NCBI RefSeq assembly: GCF_003843875.1
Contig: NZ_RKRF01000012.1
Location: 110,145-174,144, forward strand
DNA length: 64,000 nucleotides
Direction of reading: 5' to 3'
From: Aquisalibacillus elongatus
GTDB taxonomy: Bacteria; Bacillota; Bacilli; Bacillales; Alkalibacillaceae
The notes below the pieces were generated by a model that was given only the letters and a program-made list of their open reading frames with translations, made no database searches and was not told the origin of the DNA. This document shows, piece by piece, positions 17,904 through 31,946 of the stretch (the stretch's first letter is position 1; each line of letters starts with the position of its first letter). The translations under genes were made by a program, and so were the position numbers.

Positions 17904-19378
17904 TACTTGGCACCTCCAAGCTGTGGCTTTTCTTTGTAATAACCTGCTGCTTGCTCATAAGCATGTGCCACTCGATAAACGGTACTTTCATCAAAGTGTT
18001 TTCCAATAATCTGTAAACCAATTGGCATCTGGTTATCAGGATGGAATCCACATGGTACGGAAATTCCCGGAACGCCTGCAAGGTTTACAGGGATGGTGAT
18101 AATGTCGTTGGCATACATCGTTAGTGGGTCGTCAATTTTTTCGCCAACTTTAAACGCTGTTGTCGGTGCAGTTGGACCAATGACGACATCATACTCTTCA
18201 AAAATTTGATCAAAGTCCTGCTTAATGAGCGTGCGGACTTGTTGAGCCTTTTTATAATAAGCATCGTAGTAGCCTGAGCTTAGCGCGAATGTTCCGAGCA
18301 TAATTCGGCGTTTGACCTCTTCGCCAAACCCTTCGCTACGAGACATCTTAAACATGTCCATCATATCTTTAGCATTTTCTGAACGTTTTCCGTAACGTAC
18401 CCCATCAAAACGAGCGAGGTTCGCTGATGCTTCAGAAGATGCGATCATGTAGTATGTTGCTACAGCGTATTTCGAGTGTGGTAGTGAAACTTCTTCCCAC
18501 TCAGCACCTTGTTCTTCTAATGTTTTTAACGCCTCACGAACACTCTCTTTAACTTTTTCGTCGACACCTTCACGGAAGTATTCTTTAGGTACAGCGATTT
18601 TAAGACCTTTCACATCACCTGTTAATGCATCGCTATATTGAGGAGCCTCAACGTTTGCACTCGTTGAATCCATTTCATCCTGTCCAGCAATCACCTCAAG
18701 GATGCGAGCATTATCCTCAACGGTACGCGTAATCGGACCAATTTGATCAAGAGATGATGCAAATGCGACCAGTCCAAAACGCGATACGCGACCATATGTA
18801 GGCTTCATACCAACGACACCACAGTACGACGCTGGCTGACGGACCGAACCGCCTGTGTCAGACCCTAGTGCAAACGGTACTTGACCTGCTGCAACACTTG
18901 CTGCGGAGCCACCGCTAGAACCACCTGGGACATAGTCTGTATTCCACGGGTTACGCGTTGTTTTCATACTTGAATTTTCGGTCGATGATCCCATCGCAAA
19001 CTCATCCATGTTTAGTTTTCCAATATTAACGGCTTTCGCATCTTTTAATTTTGATACGACCGTAGCGTCATATAACGGATCTTCTAAGTTTGATAAAATT
19101 TGACTGGCACAAGTTGTGCGAATCCCTTTTGTCACGATATTATCTTTAATTCCAATTGGCATTCCGAAAAGCGGAAACTGATTAGCATCGACCCCAGCTT
19201 CATCTAATGCCTTTGCTTTCTCAAGGGCTTCTTCTTCATTTAAGGTTAGAAACGCTTGAACCTCATCGTCTGTTGCTTTAATTTGGTTATATGCTTCTTG
19301 AACTAAGTCTGTTACGGTAATTTCTTTATTGTTCAACTGATCTTGAAGCTCTTTTATCGTGTAATCAAATAACGACAT
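17903..19378 (-). CDS. gatA: Glutamyl-tRNA amidotransferase subunit A
   Basis: A 491-residue amidase-signature enzyme that releases ammonia from glutamine for GatB. The catalytic Lys lies in [10 protein letters not shown] (about K78). The serine-rich signature is [22 protein letters not shown] with the nucleophile region [15 protein letters not shown]. It is the middle gene of gatCAB, 15 bases after gatC and overlapping gatB by one base. Confidence 0.95.
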   Translation of the reverse strand: MSLFDYTIKELQDQLNNKEITVTDLVQEAYNQIKATDDEVQAFLTLNEEEALEKAKALDEAGVDANQFPLFGMPIGIKDNIVTKGIRTTCASQILSNLEDPLYDATVVSKLKDAKAVNIGKLNMDEFAMGSSTENSSMKTTRNPWNTDYVPGGSSGGSAASVAAGQVPFALGSDTGGSVRQPASYCGVVGMKPTYGRVSRFGLVAFASSLDQIGPITRTVEDNARILEVIAGQDEMDSTSANVEAPQYSDALTGDVKGLKIAVPKEYFREGVDEKVKESVREALKTLEEQGAEWEEVSLPHSKYAVATYYMIASSEASANLARFDGVRYGKRSENAKDMMDMFKMSRSEGFGEEVKRRIMLGTFALSSGYYDAYYKKAQQVRTLIKQDFDQIFEEYDVVIGPTAPTTAFKVGEKIDDPLTMYANDIITIPVNLAGVPGISVPCGFHPDNQMPIGLQIIGKHFDESTVYRVAHAYEQAAGYYKEKPQLGGAK

Positions 19379-19393
19379 CCTGACTTAACCTCC

Positions 19394-19684
19394 CTACTCT
19401 AGAATTGACGGCACGCGGAACTGACCATTTTCTTTATCTGGCGCGTTCTTCAATGCCTCTTCTTTCGTAATCCAATCTTTTGGCTCGTCTTTTCTTAAGA
19501 CATTTTTCATATCAAGAACGTGCGTTGTCGGCTCAACGTCTGTTGTGTCAAGCTCATTCAATTGCTCACTGAAATCAATAATGGCACTCAGCTGCTCACT
19601 ATATTTCTCAGCTTCGTCTTCAGTAATCGAAAGCCTCGCCAAATTAGCGACGTGCTTCACCTGATCTTTTGAGATTTTTGACAA
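19394..19684 (-). CDS. gatC: Glutamyl-tRNA amidotransferase subunit C
   Basis: A 96-residue structural subunit that holds GatA and GatB together. The pattern [20 protein letters not shown] and the closing [10 protein letters not shown] are typical. It is the first gene of the gatCAB operon; upstream lies the 19842-19993 repeat array. Confidence 0.93.
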   Translation of the reverse strand: MSKISKDQVKHVANLARLSITEDEAEKYSEQLSAIIDFSEQLNELDTTDVEPTTHVLDMKNVLRKDEPKDWITKEEALKNAPDKENGQFRVPSILE

Positions 19685-19841
19685 TGTTCTGCACCTCCGT
19701 ACAATTTAACTCACAATACTATAAATAATAGCAAATAAACGCGTCATGTAGCAATATTTTCCCCATTAATCATTCTAACACTAAACGCTGATTAAATAAC
19801 ATGATTTGCTATTTGATTTAAGAAATGGTGTGGAAGTTGAT

Positions 19842-19993
19842 TGTCTAGTATTTAAGAAAAATTTCTAATAAATTCTCAATTTTGTCTAGTATTTCTTCCA
19901 ACATGTCTAGTAAATTTTTGTTTTGTCTAGTAAACCTTGAATTTTGTCTAGTATTGAAATGCGTTGTCTAGTATTCCTAAAAAATTTCTAGTA
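19842..19993. repeat. Eight-copy 20-21-nt periodic array (TGTCTAGTA core)
   Basis: TGTCTAGTA (or TTTCTAATA/TTTCTAGTA in two copies) starts at 19842, 19862, 19883, 19904, 19924, 19945, 19965 and 19985. The spacings are 20, 21, 21, 20, 21, 20 and 20. The cores are nearly identical while the 11-12 bases between them differ and are A/T-rich. The array fills the divergent gap between gatC and pepF, an otherwise gene-free 436-base stretch. It is not coding, since TAG recurs, and the spacers are too short for CRISPR. Confidence 0.9.
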
Positions 19994-20120
19994 AATCACG
20001 CAAACTAAAATCAGACTATAAATTTTCTTATAAAAATTCAGTCATATTTAACACAAAAGCAGTCATTTGTTTTATAATACTTAGTAATACGAAATAATTT
20101 TCTAAAGGGGAGGAACCAAA

Positions 20121-21941
20121 ATGGCAAAAACTAGATTAAAGCGCCACGAAGTACCTGTAGAACAGACTTGGAAAGTAGAAGATCTTTTCGCAACTCCTGA
20201 AGAGTGGGAGAAAGCGTTGAACGCTCTTGAGGAGCAAGTCACGACTGTCACTCAGTACAAAGGTCGTCTGCACGAAAGCTCTGATGTACTTTTTAACTGC
20301 TTAGAAGCGCAGTCAAACCTTCAGGAAAAAATCATTCCAGTTGCGACTTACGCTAACCTGCGTTCATCTGAAGATGGGACAAACCCTGAAAACCAAGCAA
20401 ACTCCGGTAAAATGGCATCAGCATTAGCTCAAGTGGGAGCATCCCTATCCTTTATTGAATCAGAAATCCTTGGTTTACCAGATGGCACAGTGGAACAATA
20501 TATAGAAGAAAACGATGACCTAAAAGTTTACGAAAATCACTTAAAAAACTTACTAAAATATAAACCTTATACTCTAGCGCCTGAAACAGAAGAAGTGTTA
20601 GCTTCCTTAAGTGAGGTACACGGTGCACCGTATACGATTTACCAGCGTAGTAAATCATCTGACATGCAGTTTGATGACTTCGAAGCAAACGGCGAAACAT
20701 ACTCTAATTCATTTGCGTTATTTGAAGATGAATATGAGCTGTCACCTGATACGAACGTTCGCCGCAATGCATACGAATCGTTTGTCAATACGTTAAAACA
20801 ATACCAAAACACGTACGCTTCAACTTATGCAACTGAAGTGAAAAAACAAGTACAGTTAGCAAAAGTACGCGGCTATGACAACGTTACACAAATGCTACTT
20901 CAGCCTCAAAAAGTAACCGAAGAAATGTATCACAACCAATTAGACGTAATTCAAAAAGAACTCGCGCCACACATGCGAAAGTATGCGGAGTTGAAAAAAG
21001 AAGTACTAGGGCTTGATAAGATGACTTTCGCTGACCTTAAAGCACCATTGGACCCAGAGTTCAATCCAACTACGACTTATGAAGAAGTAAGCGAAACAAT
21101 CCTTGAAGCACTAAGTGTCATGGGACCTGAATACACTGAAATTATGAAAAAAGGCCTTAACGATCGCTGGGTTGATTATGCCGATAACGTTGGTAAATCG
21201 ACAGGCGCCTTCTGTGCGAGTCCGTATGGATATCACCCATACATTTTATTAACGTGGACAGGTGCGATGCGTGGCGGCTTTATTTTAGCGCACGAACTAG
21301 GCCATGCCGGTCACTTCTATTTAGCAAACAAAAATCAACGCGTCTTTAACACACGTCCTTCAACTTACTTCGTTGAAGCACCTTCAACAATGAATGAGAT
21401 GCTTCTAGCAGATCATTTATTAGAAAAACATAATGACGATGAGCGCATGCGCCGTTGGATTATTTTACAATTACTTGGTACGTACTACCATAACTTTGTC
21501 ACTCACTTACTAGAAGGCGAGTTCCAACGCCGCGTTTACGACTTAGCCGAGCAAGGCGTGCCATTAACGGCGAGCACCCTTAAACAACAAAAACGCGAAA
21601 CACTAGAAAACTTCTGGGGTGACACGGTAGAGTTAGATGAAGGCGCTGAATTAACATGGATGCGCCAGCCGCATTATTACATGGGACTTTACCCATACAC
21701 TTACTCAGCAGGTCTTACAGCATCAACACTAGTTTCACAGAAAATCAAAGAAGAAGGTCAACCAGTCATCGATCGCTGGTTAGAAGTTCTAAAAGCAGGC
21801 GGAACGAAGACACCGCAAGAGCTTATGGCATACGCTGGTGTTGACATGACTTCACCTGAGCCAATCAAGAAAGCCGTTGATTATGTTGGATCGTTGGTTG
21901 ATGAAGTTGTAAAAAGTTATCAAGAGTCTACGACGAATTAA
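20121..21941 (+). CDS. pepF: Oligoendopeptidase F
   Basis: A 606-residue M3B metallopeptidase that cleaves short cytoplasmic peptides. The zinc site HELGHAGHF lies at about residues 391-399, with the third ligand in EAPSTMNEMLL about 25 residues later. The N-terminal oligopeptidase F helical domain and the length both match the family. AGGGGAGG stands before the ATG. Transcribed alone from the divergent gap with gatC. In B. subtilis, PepF can degrade signalling peptides when overproduced; any such role here is inference. Confidence 0.92.
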   Translation: MAKTRLKRHEVPVEQTWKVEDLFATPEEWEKALNALEEQVTTVTQYKGRLHESSDVLFNCLEAQSNLQEKIIPVATYANLRSSEDGTNPENQANSGKMASALAQVGASLSFIESEILGLPDGTVEQYIEENDDLKVYENHLKNLLKYKPYTLAPETEEVLASLSEVHGAPYTIYQRSKSSDMQFDDFEANGETYSNSFALFEDEYELSPDTNVRRNAYESFVNTLKQYQNTYASTYATEVKKQVQLAKVRGYDNVTQMLLQPQKVTEEMYHNQLDVIQKELAPHMRKYAELKKEVLGLDKMTFADLKAPLDPEFNPTTTYEEVSETILEALSVMGPEYTEIMKKGLNDRWVDYADNVGKSTGAFCASPYGYHPYILLTWTGAMRGGFILAHELGHAGHFYLANKNQRVFNTRPSTYFVEAPSTMNEMLLADHLLEKHNDDERMRRWIILQLLGTYYHNFVTHLLEGEFQRRVYDLAEQGVPLTASTLKQQKRETLENFWGDTVELDEGAELTWMRQPHYYMGLYPYTYSAGLTASTLVSQKIKEEGQPVIDRWLEVLKAGGTKTPQELMAYAGVDMTSPEPIKKAVDYVGSLVDEVVKSYQESTTN

Positions 21942-21946
21942 AGATT

Positions 21947-21974
21947 AAGCCCTCCGCTAGTGTCGGAGGGCTTT
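21947..21974. terminator. Shared terminator of pepF and the Rgg-type gene
   Basis: AAGCCCTCCG and CGGAGGGCTT pair around a short loop between convergent genes, with T-rich sequence on the plus side. Confidence 0.8.
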
Positions 21975-22848
21975 ATATATGTTCTAAATAAAACTCCAAA
22001 TACGTTTCATCTTTCTTGGCTAATTGTGTTGAGCCAATGGATTTATAAAAAGAAATGACATCACGTATGATCTTTTCTCCTTCTTTAAGGTCGCCTGTTT
22101 TCAATTTATAAAAACCTCTTATAACCTCTCTGCTCGTCTTTTCATAAATATCTGAATCTCCTAAATCAAGTTCATTTAAATAACTTAGAAACTCCTCAGC
22201 ATAGGGGTGAACGTTTTGGTTAGGGATGCTTGTCAGGTAAATTAACGTATTCAATAGAACACTAGCGACGACATTAACTCCTCTTTTCATACCTATATAC
22301 CTTGAACTTTTTTTATAAGCTGTTCTAGTTAAATTAACTACCATTTCTTGTGGTAATAAATGCATCGTTAAATTATACAGATACAGTTCATACTTACCCC
22401 AGACCTCTACGTTAAATAAATAATCATACAAAAATTGAATATCATCATCCTTAGTTGAAGGGTATTCGTACTTTAATAAGTCTATAATTCTTTCAATAGC
22501 AATTTTATTACACCGTGATATTCGTGAGCCTGACCGCTCCCATTCTTTTAACTCTGCTTGTTTCATCTTCTCGAGTTCTACGAGGTCTTGATTTAAATAA
22601 CACTCATTGACTCGGTCAAAAAACTTTTCGAAGTAATCTTCATGATTATTATGTAAATGGAAAAACTCATCAAAACTGACGGCTAGACGTTTCAACAATT
22701 GTTTGAATAAGCCTAGTGTAATCTCAGATTCATTTCTTTCAAATTTTGATAAAAACGAAACAGAACATATGCCGTCTGCTAACTCTTGTAACGTATATCC
22801 TTTTTGATTACGTATTTCTCTTAACGTCAATCCATAATTTTCATTCAT
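21973..22848 (-). CDS. Rgg/GadR/MutR-type transcriptional regulator
   Basis: A 291-residue protein with an N-terminal HTH (LREIRNQKGYTLQELADGICSVSFLSKFERNESE, about 8-41) and a long all-helical C-terminal domain. The length and layout fit the Rgg family, whose members in streptococci bind short hydrophobic peptides. ATG 22848 has AAGGTGG seven bases upstream. It is divergent from an amidohydrolase gene with an inverted repeat between them, so that gene is its likely target. I saw no obvious SHP-like pheromone ORF beside it. Confidence 0.75.
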   Translation of the reverse strand: MNENYGLTLREIRNQKGYTLQELADGICSVSFLSKFERNESEITLGLFKQLLKRLAVSFDEFFHLHNNHEDYFEKFFDRVNECYLNQDLVELEKMKQAELKEWERSGSRISRCNKIAIERIIDLLKYEYPSTKDDDIQFLYDYLFNVEVWGKYELYLYNLTMHLLPQEMVVNLTRTAYKKSSRYIGMKRGVNVVASVLLNTLIYLTSIPNQNVHPYAEEFLSYLNELDLGDSDIYEKTSREVIRGFYKLKTGDLKEGEKIIRDVISFYKSIGSTQLAKKDETYLEFYLEHI

Positions 22849-22887
22849 TAACATGCCACCTTACTCAACTGATTATTTTTCCACTAT

Positions 22888-22945
22888 ATGAAAATTTTAC
22901 AGCTTTTTGATCATCCCCGTCTATACTTATAGTTAGAATTTTCAT
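22888..22945. promoter_or_regulatory. Inverted repeat in the rgg/amidohydrolase divergent promoter region
   Basis: ATGAAAATTTT (22888-22898) and AGAATTTTCAT (22935-22945) form 11-base arms matching at ten positions, 36 bases apart. A TATACT -10-like element (22922-22927) for the plus-strand gene lies between them without a good -35. This fits an activator-dependent promoter, but the link to the Rgg-type protein is inference. Confidence 0.45.
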
Positions 22946-22966
22946 AAAAGAAAGGGGTAAAGGATT

Positions 22967-24268
22967 GTGAGCCTTTTACTAAAAAACGGAAAAGTTATTA
23001 ATGTAGAGACAGGTGAGGTAGAAGAATCTTCTATTCTTATACAACAAGATCAGATCGTTAATGTAGGGAATCTTGATGAAGAAGCTGATGACGTGATTGA
23101 TTTGGACGGAAAATATGTCATACCGGGACTCATTGATATGCACTGTCATATTAAAGAGCGGTTTGCGCACTTATTTACAGCTGCGGGGGTTACGACTGTC
23201 AGAAATACAGCAGGAAATGTCATGGAGTTACGCGACATGATTGAAGCTCCGAATAATGCACAAACACCAAGAATTTATTCTGCTGATCGTTTAATAGATG
23301 GGCCTCCAGGGTTGTGGGGACCAACTAGTCCTTATAGTTTCAATGCCTCTGAACCAGATGAAGCCAGACTAGAAGTTCAAAGACAAGCCAATGCTGGAGC
23401 TCAGTTCATAAAGGTTTATGGCTGGTTAAGTCCGGAGATCATGAAAGTTGTAGTGGATGAGTCACATAAACATGGACTAGAAGTCAGTTGTGATTTAATT
23501 CATTCTTCAAAAGTAAATGCGTTACAAGCCGCTCAGATGGGCGTAAAGTGGTTCGAACATAACTCAGGAGTTATTCAAGCCATTTATCCAGGGTGGTTTC
23601 CAAGCACAGATCAAGATTTTCTGATTGATTGGGAGCAACCTGATTTAGAAAAGCTCCAAGAAGTTTGCCAACAACTACTAAAACATGATGTTTACATGTG
23701 CCCAACTACAGTTGTATTTGACCAAGCCAACCATGCTTCATCTCATTGGAATAGTGATGAGAGATTTTCTGATGACTCGCTTCGAAACATTTGGGATCAA
23801 ATGTCACAGTATAAAGATGAGCTGAAAGATCAACTCGGCATTCAAACTGAATACCTTAAAGCCATCACCAAAACATATTATGACCTAGGTGGTACGATTG
23901 TGGCAGGAACGGATACACCTGGTGGCGTTTGGACATATCCTGGTATGGCGTTACACCGAGAGCTTGAATTGTTAGTTGAGTCTGGACTAACACCCTTTCA
24001 AGCTTTACAATGTGCAACGACTACAGCAGCTCGCTCGATCAATAAAGATGAAATTGGAGTTGTTTCTACTGGAAAAATAGCCGATTTATTAGTTTTAAAC
24101 TCAAATCCATTAGATGATATTCGTTACACGAAGGATATAGATACCATTATTAAAGGTGGGGCCGTTTATAACCAGGAAAAGTTATTAAATTATAAGTTGG
24201 ATGAAGATTTAAGCGATCAAAAGCTAGACGCTTTTATACAAGAATTCGAACAATCTTTAAGCTGTTAA
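22967..24268 (+). CDS. Amidohydrolase (imidazolonepropionase-like, metal-dependent)
   Basis: A 433-residue amidohydrolase-superfamily enzyme. The metal site DMHCHIKER (HxH) is near residue 57. Further ligands lie in SCDLIHSSK (about 180) and VKWFEHNSG, and the catalytic Asp is in AGTDTPGG (about 316). A composite beta-sandwich flanks the barrel, closing with IADLLVLNSNPLDDIRY. The subclass usually hydrolyses cyclic amides or Xaa-Pro dipeptides. The start is GTG at 22967 after AAAGGGG. Probably controlled by the divergent Rgg-type regulator. Confidence 0.8.
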   Translation: MSLLLKNGKVINVETGEVEESSILIQQDQIVNVGNLDEEADDVIDLDGKYVIPGLIDMHCHIKERFAHLFTAAGVTTVRNTAGNVMELRDMIEAPNNAQTPRIYSADRLIDGPPGLWGPTSPYSFNASEPDEARLEVQRQANAGAQFIKVYGWLSPEIMKVVVDESHKHGLEVSCDLIHSSKVNALQAAQMGVKWFEHNSGVIQAIYPGWFPSTDQDFLIDWEQPDLEKLQEVCQQLLKHDVYMCPTTVVFDQANHASSHWNSDERFSDDSLRNIWDQMSQYKDELKDQLGIQTEYLKAITKTYYDLGGTIVAGTDTPGGVWTYPGMALHRELELLVESGLTPFQALQCATTTAARSINKDEIGVVSTGKIADLLVLNSNPLDDIRYTKDIDTIIKGGAVYNQEKLLNYKLDEDLSDQKLDAFIQEFEQSLSC

Positions 24269-24616
24269 CAAGCGGTTTACCGCTTCTTATAGGTCTTATG
24301 TTCCACTCGATCCAACACGTTAAATTTCACTATAATTTTTAGTAAATCTAGACTACTGTTTTACTAGTTTCACATATCAGTAATTTATAAATGGCTTTAA
24401 GACAACTTTTAAAACGAATTAAAAATATAACAATAGTTATATTGAGGTGATAGCTAAAATTACCTATTCATTAAAATCTTAGGCTATATCCGTACTATTT
24501 TATCATGTAAAATATTCAGAATATTATTATAATTAAACCAAGCAGTTTATAAAGCAAGGTAGTGGTTGGCCCTTGTCCTGTCGTTGGACCAATAACGATG
24601 AAAGGAGGGGTGTACA
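24269..24616. other. AT-rich intergenic stretch before a small ORF
   Basis: About 350 bases with no supportable gene. A small hairpin (AAGCGG-TTTA-CCGCTT, about 24270-24286) may end the amidohydrolase transcript. A TATAAT at 24528-24533 could be the -10 of the downstream small ORF, but no convincing -35 is visible. Confidence 0.4.
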
Positions 24617-24778
24617 GTGAAGTATTACGAAAGTGTTTTTGTAATACTGGCGGTGATAGGTGGGATGACGACATTGTCTGACTCACCTGTGATCGTCTTG
24701 CCAATGGTTGTGTTTATTGGCAAAAAAGACGCTGCCTTGCTTTTAGCGGAAGCAAGACAGCGAATGGCATTTGCTTAA
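24617..24778 (+). CDS. 53-residue hydrophobic peptide, possible type I toxin
   Basis: Starting at GTG 24617, the peptide begins MKYYESVFVILAVIGGMTTL. It has one or two hydrophobic segments (about 6-20 and 24-36) and a charged C-terminal helix (KKDAALLLAEARQRMAFA). AAAGGAGG is placed eight bases before the start, an almost perfect Shine-Dalgarno. The YES segment followed by a hydrophobic helix recalls TxpA/BsrG-type holin-like toxins of Bacillus, but the resemblance is short. A strong hairpin follows. On the opposite strand near 24925-24890, TTGACC with downstream AT-rich -10-like sequences could start a convergent RNA. Both points are inference. Confidence 0.5.
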   Translation: MKYYESVFVILAVIGGMTTLSDSPVIVLPMVVFIGKKDAALLLAEARQRMAFA

Positions 24779-24825
24779 ATAGGTTTCCGTTAGCCACAAC
24801 CTTGTGGCGTAAACTGCAATGAAAG

Positions 24826-24855
24826 GGGAAGGAAGTGCTTTCGCATTTCCTTCCC
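24826..24855. terminator. Strong hairpin after the 53-residue ORF
   Basis: GGGAAGGAAGTGC and GCATTTCCTTCCC pair around TTTC with one mismatch or wobble. It lies between the small ORF and the end of rocA and could act in either direction. Confidence 0.65.
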
Positions 24856-24917
24856 TTACCCATTTTATACATCTCTATTATAAATATAACCAAATTTTCA
24901 AGTGGTCAATCTTCTTT

Positions 24918-26465
24918 TTATAACATTTCTGAAAGCGTCTTACCTTGTAAGAAGTTGTAAAGGTAATCCGGGCCACCTGCTTTAGAGTCTGTACCTGACA
25001 TGTTAAAGCCACCGAATGGATGATAACCAACAATCGCTGCTGTACAACCGCGGTTGAAGTACAGGTTACCGACATGGAAATCTTCTTTAGCGATTTCGAT
25101 GTGGTTACGGTTGTTTGTAATGACAGCACCTGTTAGGCCATAGTCTGTGTTATTGGCAATTTCGATTGCTTCGTTAAAGTCTTTTGCCTTCGTGAACGCC
25201 ACAACTGGGCCGAAGATCTCTTCTTGCATAATTGTTGCTTCAGGGTCAACGTCTGCAAAAATTGTTGGGTCGATGAAGTAACCTTTAGAGTCGTCTCCTT
25301 TTCCTCCAGAAACTAACTTACCTTCTTTCTTCCCTGTTTCGATGTAACCTGTAATCTTATCATATGCACCTTGGTCAGCAACAGGTCCCATGAAGTAGTT
25401 CTTCTCAGTTGTATTGCCAACATCAATTTCTTCAGTCAATTCTTTTACGCGCTCTAATAAATCATCATAAACGTCCTCATGCGCTACAACGCGAGAGCAA
25501 GCCGAGCACTTCTGACCTTGGAAGCCAAATGCTGAGTTCATAACAGACTCCGCTGCTAGCTCAAGATCACTATCGTTATCAACGATAATCGTGTCTTTAC
25601 CACCCATCTCAGCTACCACACGCTTCAGCCACTTTTGGCCTGGTTGAACTTTAGCCGCTTTTTCGAAAATGCCAGTACCAACATCACGTGAGCCTGTGAA
25701 ACTAACAAAGCGAAGTTTCGGATGTTCAACTAAGTAGTCACCGATTTCGCTACCGCTTCCTGGGATGTAGTTCATAACGCCTGATGGCATACCTGCTTCT
25801 TCAAGTACTTCCATTAACTTGTATGCAATTACAGGAGTTGCACTAGCTGGTTTTAATAAAACAGTGTTTCCTGTAACTAATGGAGATACCGCAGTACCAC
25901 ACATAATTGCGAATAAGAAGTTCCAAGGCGAAACAACTAATCCAGTACCTAATGGAATGTAAGTGAAACGATTATTCTCAACCGGACGGCTGTTGATTTC
26001 CTTACCTTGGTCAATTTCTAGCATTTGACGTCCGTAATATTCTAAGAAGTCAATCCCTTCTGCAATATCCGCGTCTGCTTCTTTCCATGGCTTACCGCCT
26101 TCATGAATGATCCAAGCATTGAATTCATGCTTACGACGACGAACAATCGCTGCTGCGCGGAATAAAATATCAGCACGCATTTCAGCTGTTGATTTTCTCC
26201 ACCACTCAAACGTTTCGTTCGCTACGTTTAGTGCTTTCTCAGCTAGTTCTTTATCAGCTTTTGATACATGACCGACCACTTCATCTTTTTTGGCTGGGTT
26301 TGTAGAAACAATTTTCTTGTCTGTGTAAATACGCTCCCCGCCAATAATTAATGGATATTCTTGGCCTAGTTCTTGTTTGACTTGTTTTAAAGCTTCTTCC
26401 ATTGCTTTTTTGTTCTCTTCAACCGTAAAATCTGTAAACGGTTCGTGACGGTATGGTTGTACCAT
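24918..26465 (-). CDS. rocA: 1-pyrroline-5-carboxylate dehydrogenase
   Basis: A 515-residue NAD+-dependent aldehyde dehydrogenase that oxidises glutamate semialdehyde/P5C to glutamate in proline and arginine breakdown. It shows the Rossmann segment and FTGSRDVG (about 243). The catalytic Glu is in VAEMGGKD, and the catalytic Cys in [13 protein letters not shown] (about 320-332). The length matches the 515-residue Bacillus RocA/PruA group. Monocistronic here, with no proline dehydrogenase neighbour; putP 21 kb away would supply proline. Confidence 0.93.
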   Translation of the reverse strand: MVQPYRHEPFTDFTVEENKKAMEEALKQVKQELGQEYPLIIGGERIYTDKKIVSTNPAKKDEVVGHVSKADKELAEKALNVANETFEWWRKSTAEMRADILFRAAAIVRRRKHEFNAWIIHEGGKPWKEADADIAEGIDFLEYYGRQMLEIDQGKEINSRPVENNRFTYIPLGTGLVVSPWNFLFAIMCGTAVSPLVTGNTVLLKPASATPVIAYKLMEVLEEAGMPSGVMNYIPGSGSEIGDYLVEHPKLRFVSFTGSRDVGTGIFEKAAKVQPGQKWLKRVVAEMGGKDTIIVDNDSDLELAAESVMNSAFGFQGQKCSACSRVVAHEDVYDDLLERVKELTEEIDVGNTTEKNYFMGPVADQGAYDKITGYIETGKKEGKLVSGGKGDDSKGYFIDPTIFADVDPEATIMQEEIFGPVVAFTKAKDFNEAIEIANNTDYGLTGAVITNNRNHIEIAKEDFHVGNLYFNRGCTAAIVGYHPFGGFNMSGTDSKAGGPDYLYNFLQGKTLSEML

Positions 26466-26567
26466 TAAAAAGCCTCCTTAAAATACTTTTTTTATCGCTA
26501 TTGTAGCGCTTCCATAGTCTATTCTATACGAAAGTCATAACTCAATCAAATTCAAAAATTAAGAAAA

Positions 26568-27674
26568 TTAGTCATAAATATGATACTCAGGTTCTTCTTC
26601 TCCAGCCTTACGGAAAATGAGCGCTTCTTGCTTCCGTTCAGATTCAATGGTCACGTCAATATCATAATGATTCGGAAAATATTCTAAAACAGAGCTATAT
26701 AAATGTTGCGTGAGGCCGACAATTTCTTGTCTACCGTTAAATTCAACATTTACATTAATGGTCAGCTCTTGTAGTTCATCACCACTATAAAAACCTTTTC
26801 CTACAACTCCTATATAATTAGGAAAATAATCTTCTACTTCACGTCTAAAATCACTAATAAGCTCAGCTTGATCCGTAAACTCATCTTGAGCTTCATCTGA
26901 AGGGAATAACACATGCTTCTCACCTATTGACTGCCATTCATTAAATGTCTGTGCCAAAGGCTCAACTTCTGCTTTAGCAACAAAATTACCTGGAACGATC
27001 GCGTTATTTTCATTTTGGCGATATAACGCGACCATAATTGGAACCTCTTGTAGATCCTCATTATTTCGTATTCTAGTCAAAATAGACTCCGTTACTTTCT
27101 TACCCGTCTCAAGCATCTCATCATAACTAATATCTCTGTAATGAGTTGTACCTTCAATAGAAAATTCGTATTGGGATTTTAGGGCAATACCAATCACCAT
27201 ACCGCCTAACTCAACACTATTTTCACCTGAGCGAACCAAATAGTTATGTTCTAGAACGTGCGAAAATATTCTTGGATTTTCCATATGATAATCATAATCT
27301 TGACTAAACTTATCGTCTGGATTTAAATCATCAATCCAACCAAGGACCATGTCATCTGTGAGATATTGACCTTCTTGAAACAAATATTCCTCAGGGCTAA
27401 AAGTTGACTTCGCATGACGAATGAGCCCTCTTTCGAACTCGTCAACATCGTAAGAATTTTGCAACTGGGACGTAATAATTCCTCGTGCTGCACTTGGTTG
27501 GTACGGAATAATTGTTTGATAATCTTCCTCTGAGATTTGACTCGGAACAATCGACTGTTGTTCTTCCGTATTTTCAGTATTTTCTTGGATAACTTCTTCC
27601 TCATCTGATTCGAACTTTGGTGTACAAGCTGCCATCATCATGATTGACAGTAATACGATTGTGGCTTTCTTCAT
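26568..27674 (-). CDS. camS: CamS-family (sex pheromone cAM373 precursor-like) lipoprotein
   Basis: A 368-residue lipoprotein with signal peptide MKKATIVLLSIMMMAA and lipobox cysteine (MAAC, C17), then an acidic linker (SDEEEVIQENTENTEEQQ). The extracellular CamS domain follows. In B. subtilis the equivalent, yerH, follows ligA, as here. CamS of staphylococci and enterococci is named for the pheromone cut from its signal peptide; the mature protein has no firmly known function. ATG 27674 has GGGAG eight bases upstream. It is the last gene of the pcrB-pcrA-ligA-camS cluster. Confidence 0.88.
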   Translation of the reverse strand: MKKATIVLLSIMMMAACTPKFESDEEEVIQENTENTEEQQSIVPSQISEEDYQTIIPYQPSAARGIITSQLQNSYDVDEFERGLIRHAKSTFSPEEYLFQEGQYLTDDMVLGWIDDLNPDDKFSQDYDYHMENPRIFSHVLEHNYLVRSGENSVELGGMVIGIALKSQYEFSIEGTTHYRDISYDEMLETGKKVTESILTRIRNNEDLQEVPIMVALYRQNENNAIVPGNFVAKAEVEPLAQTFNEWQSIGEKHVLFPSDEAQDEFTDQAELISDFRREVEDYFPNYIGVVGKGFYSGDELQELTINVNVEFNGRQEIVGLTQHLYSSVLEYFPNHYDIDVTIESERKQEALIFRKAGEEEPEYHIYD

Positions 27675-27686
27675 GTTTTCCACTCC

Positions 27687-31933
<4,247 letters not shown>

Positions 31934-31946
31934 TTAAAACCCACCT

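Noticed and set aside
19842..19993. CRISPR array
   Set aside because: Cores of 9 nt with 11-12 nt between them are far too short for repeat-spacer units, and no cas genes are present.
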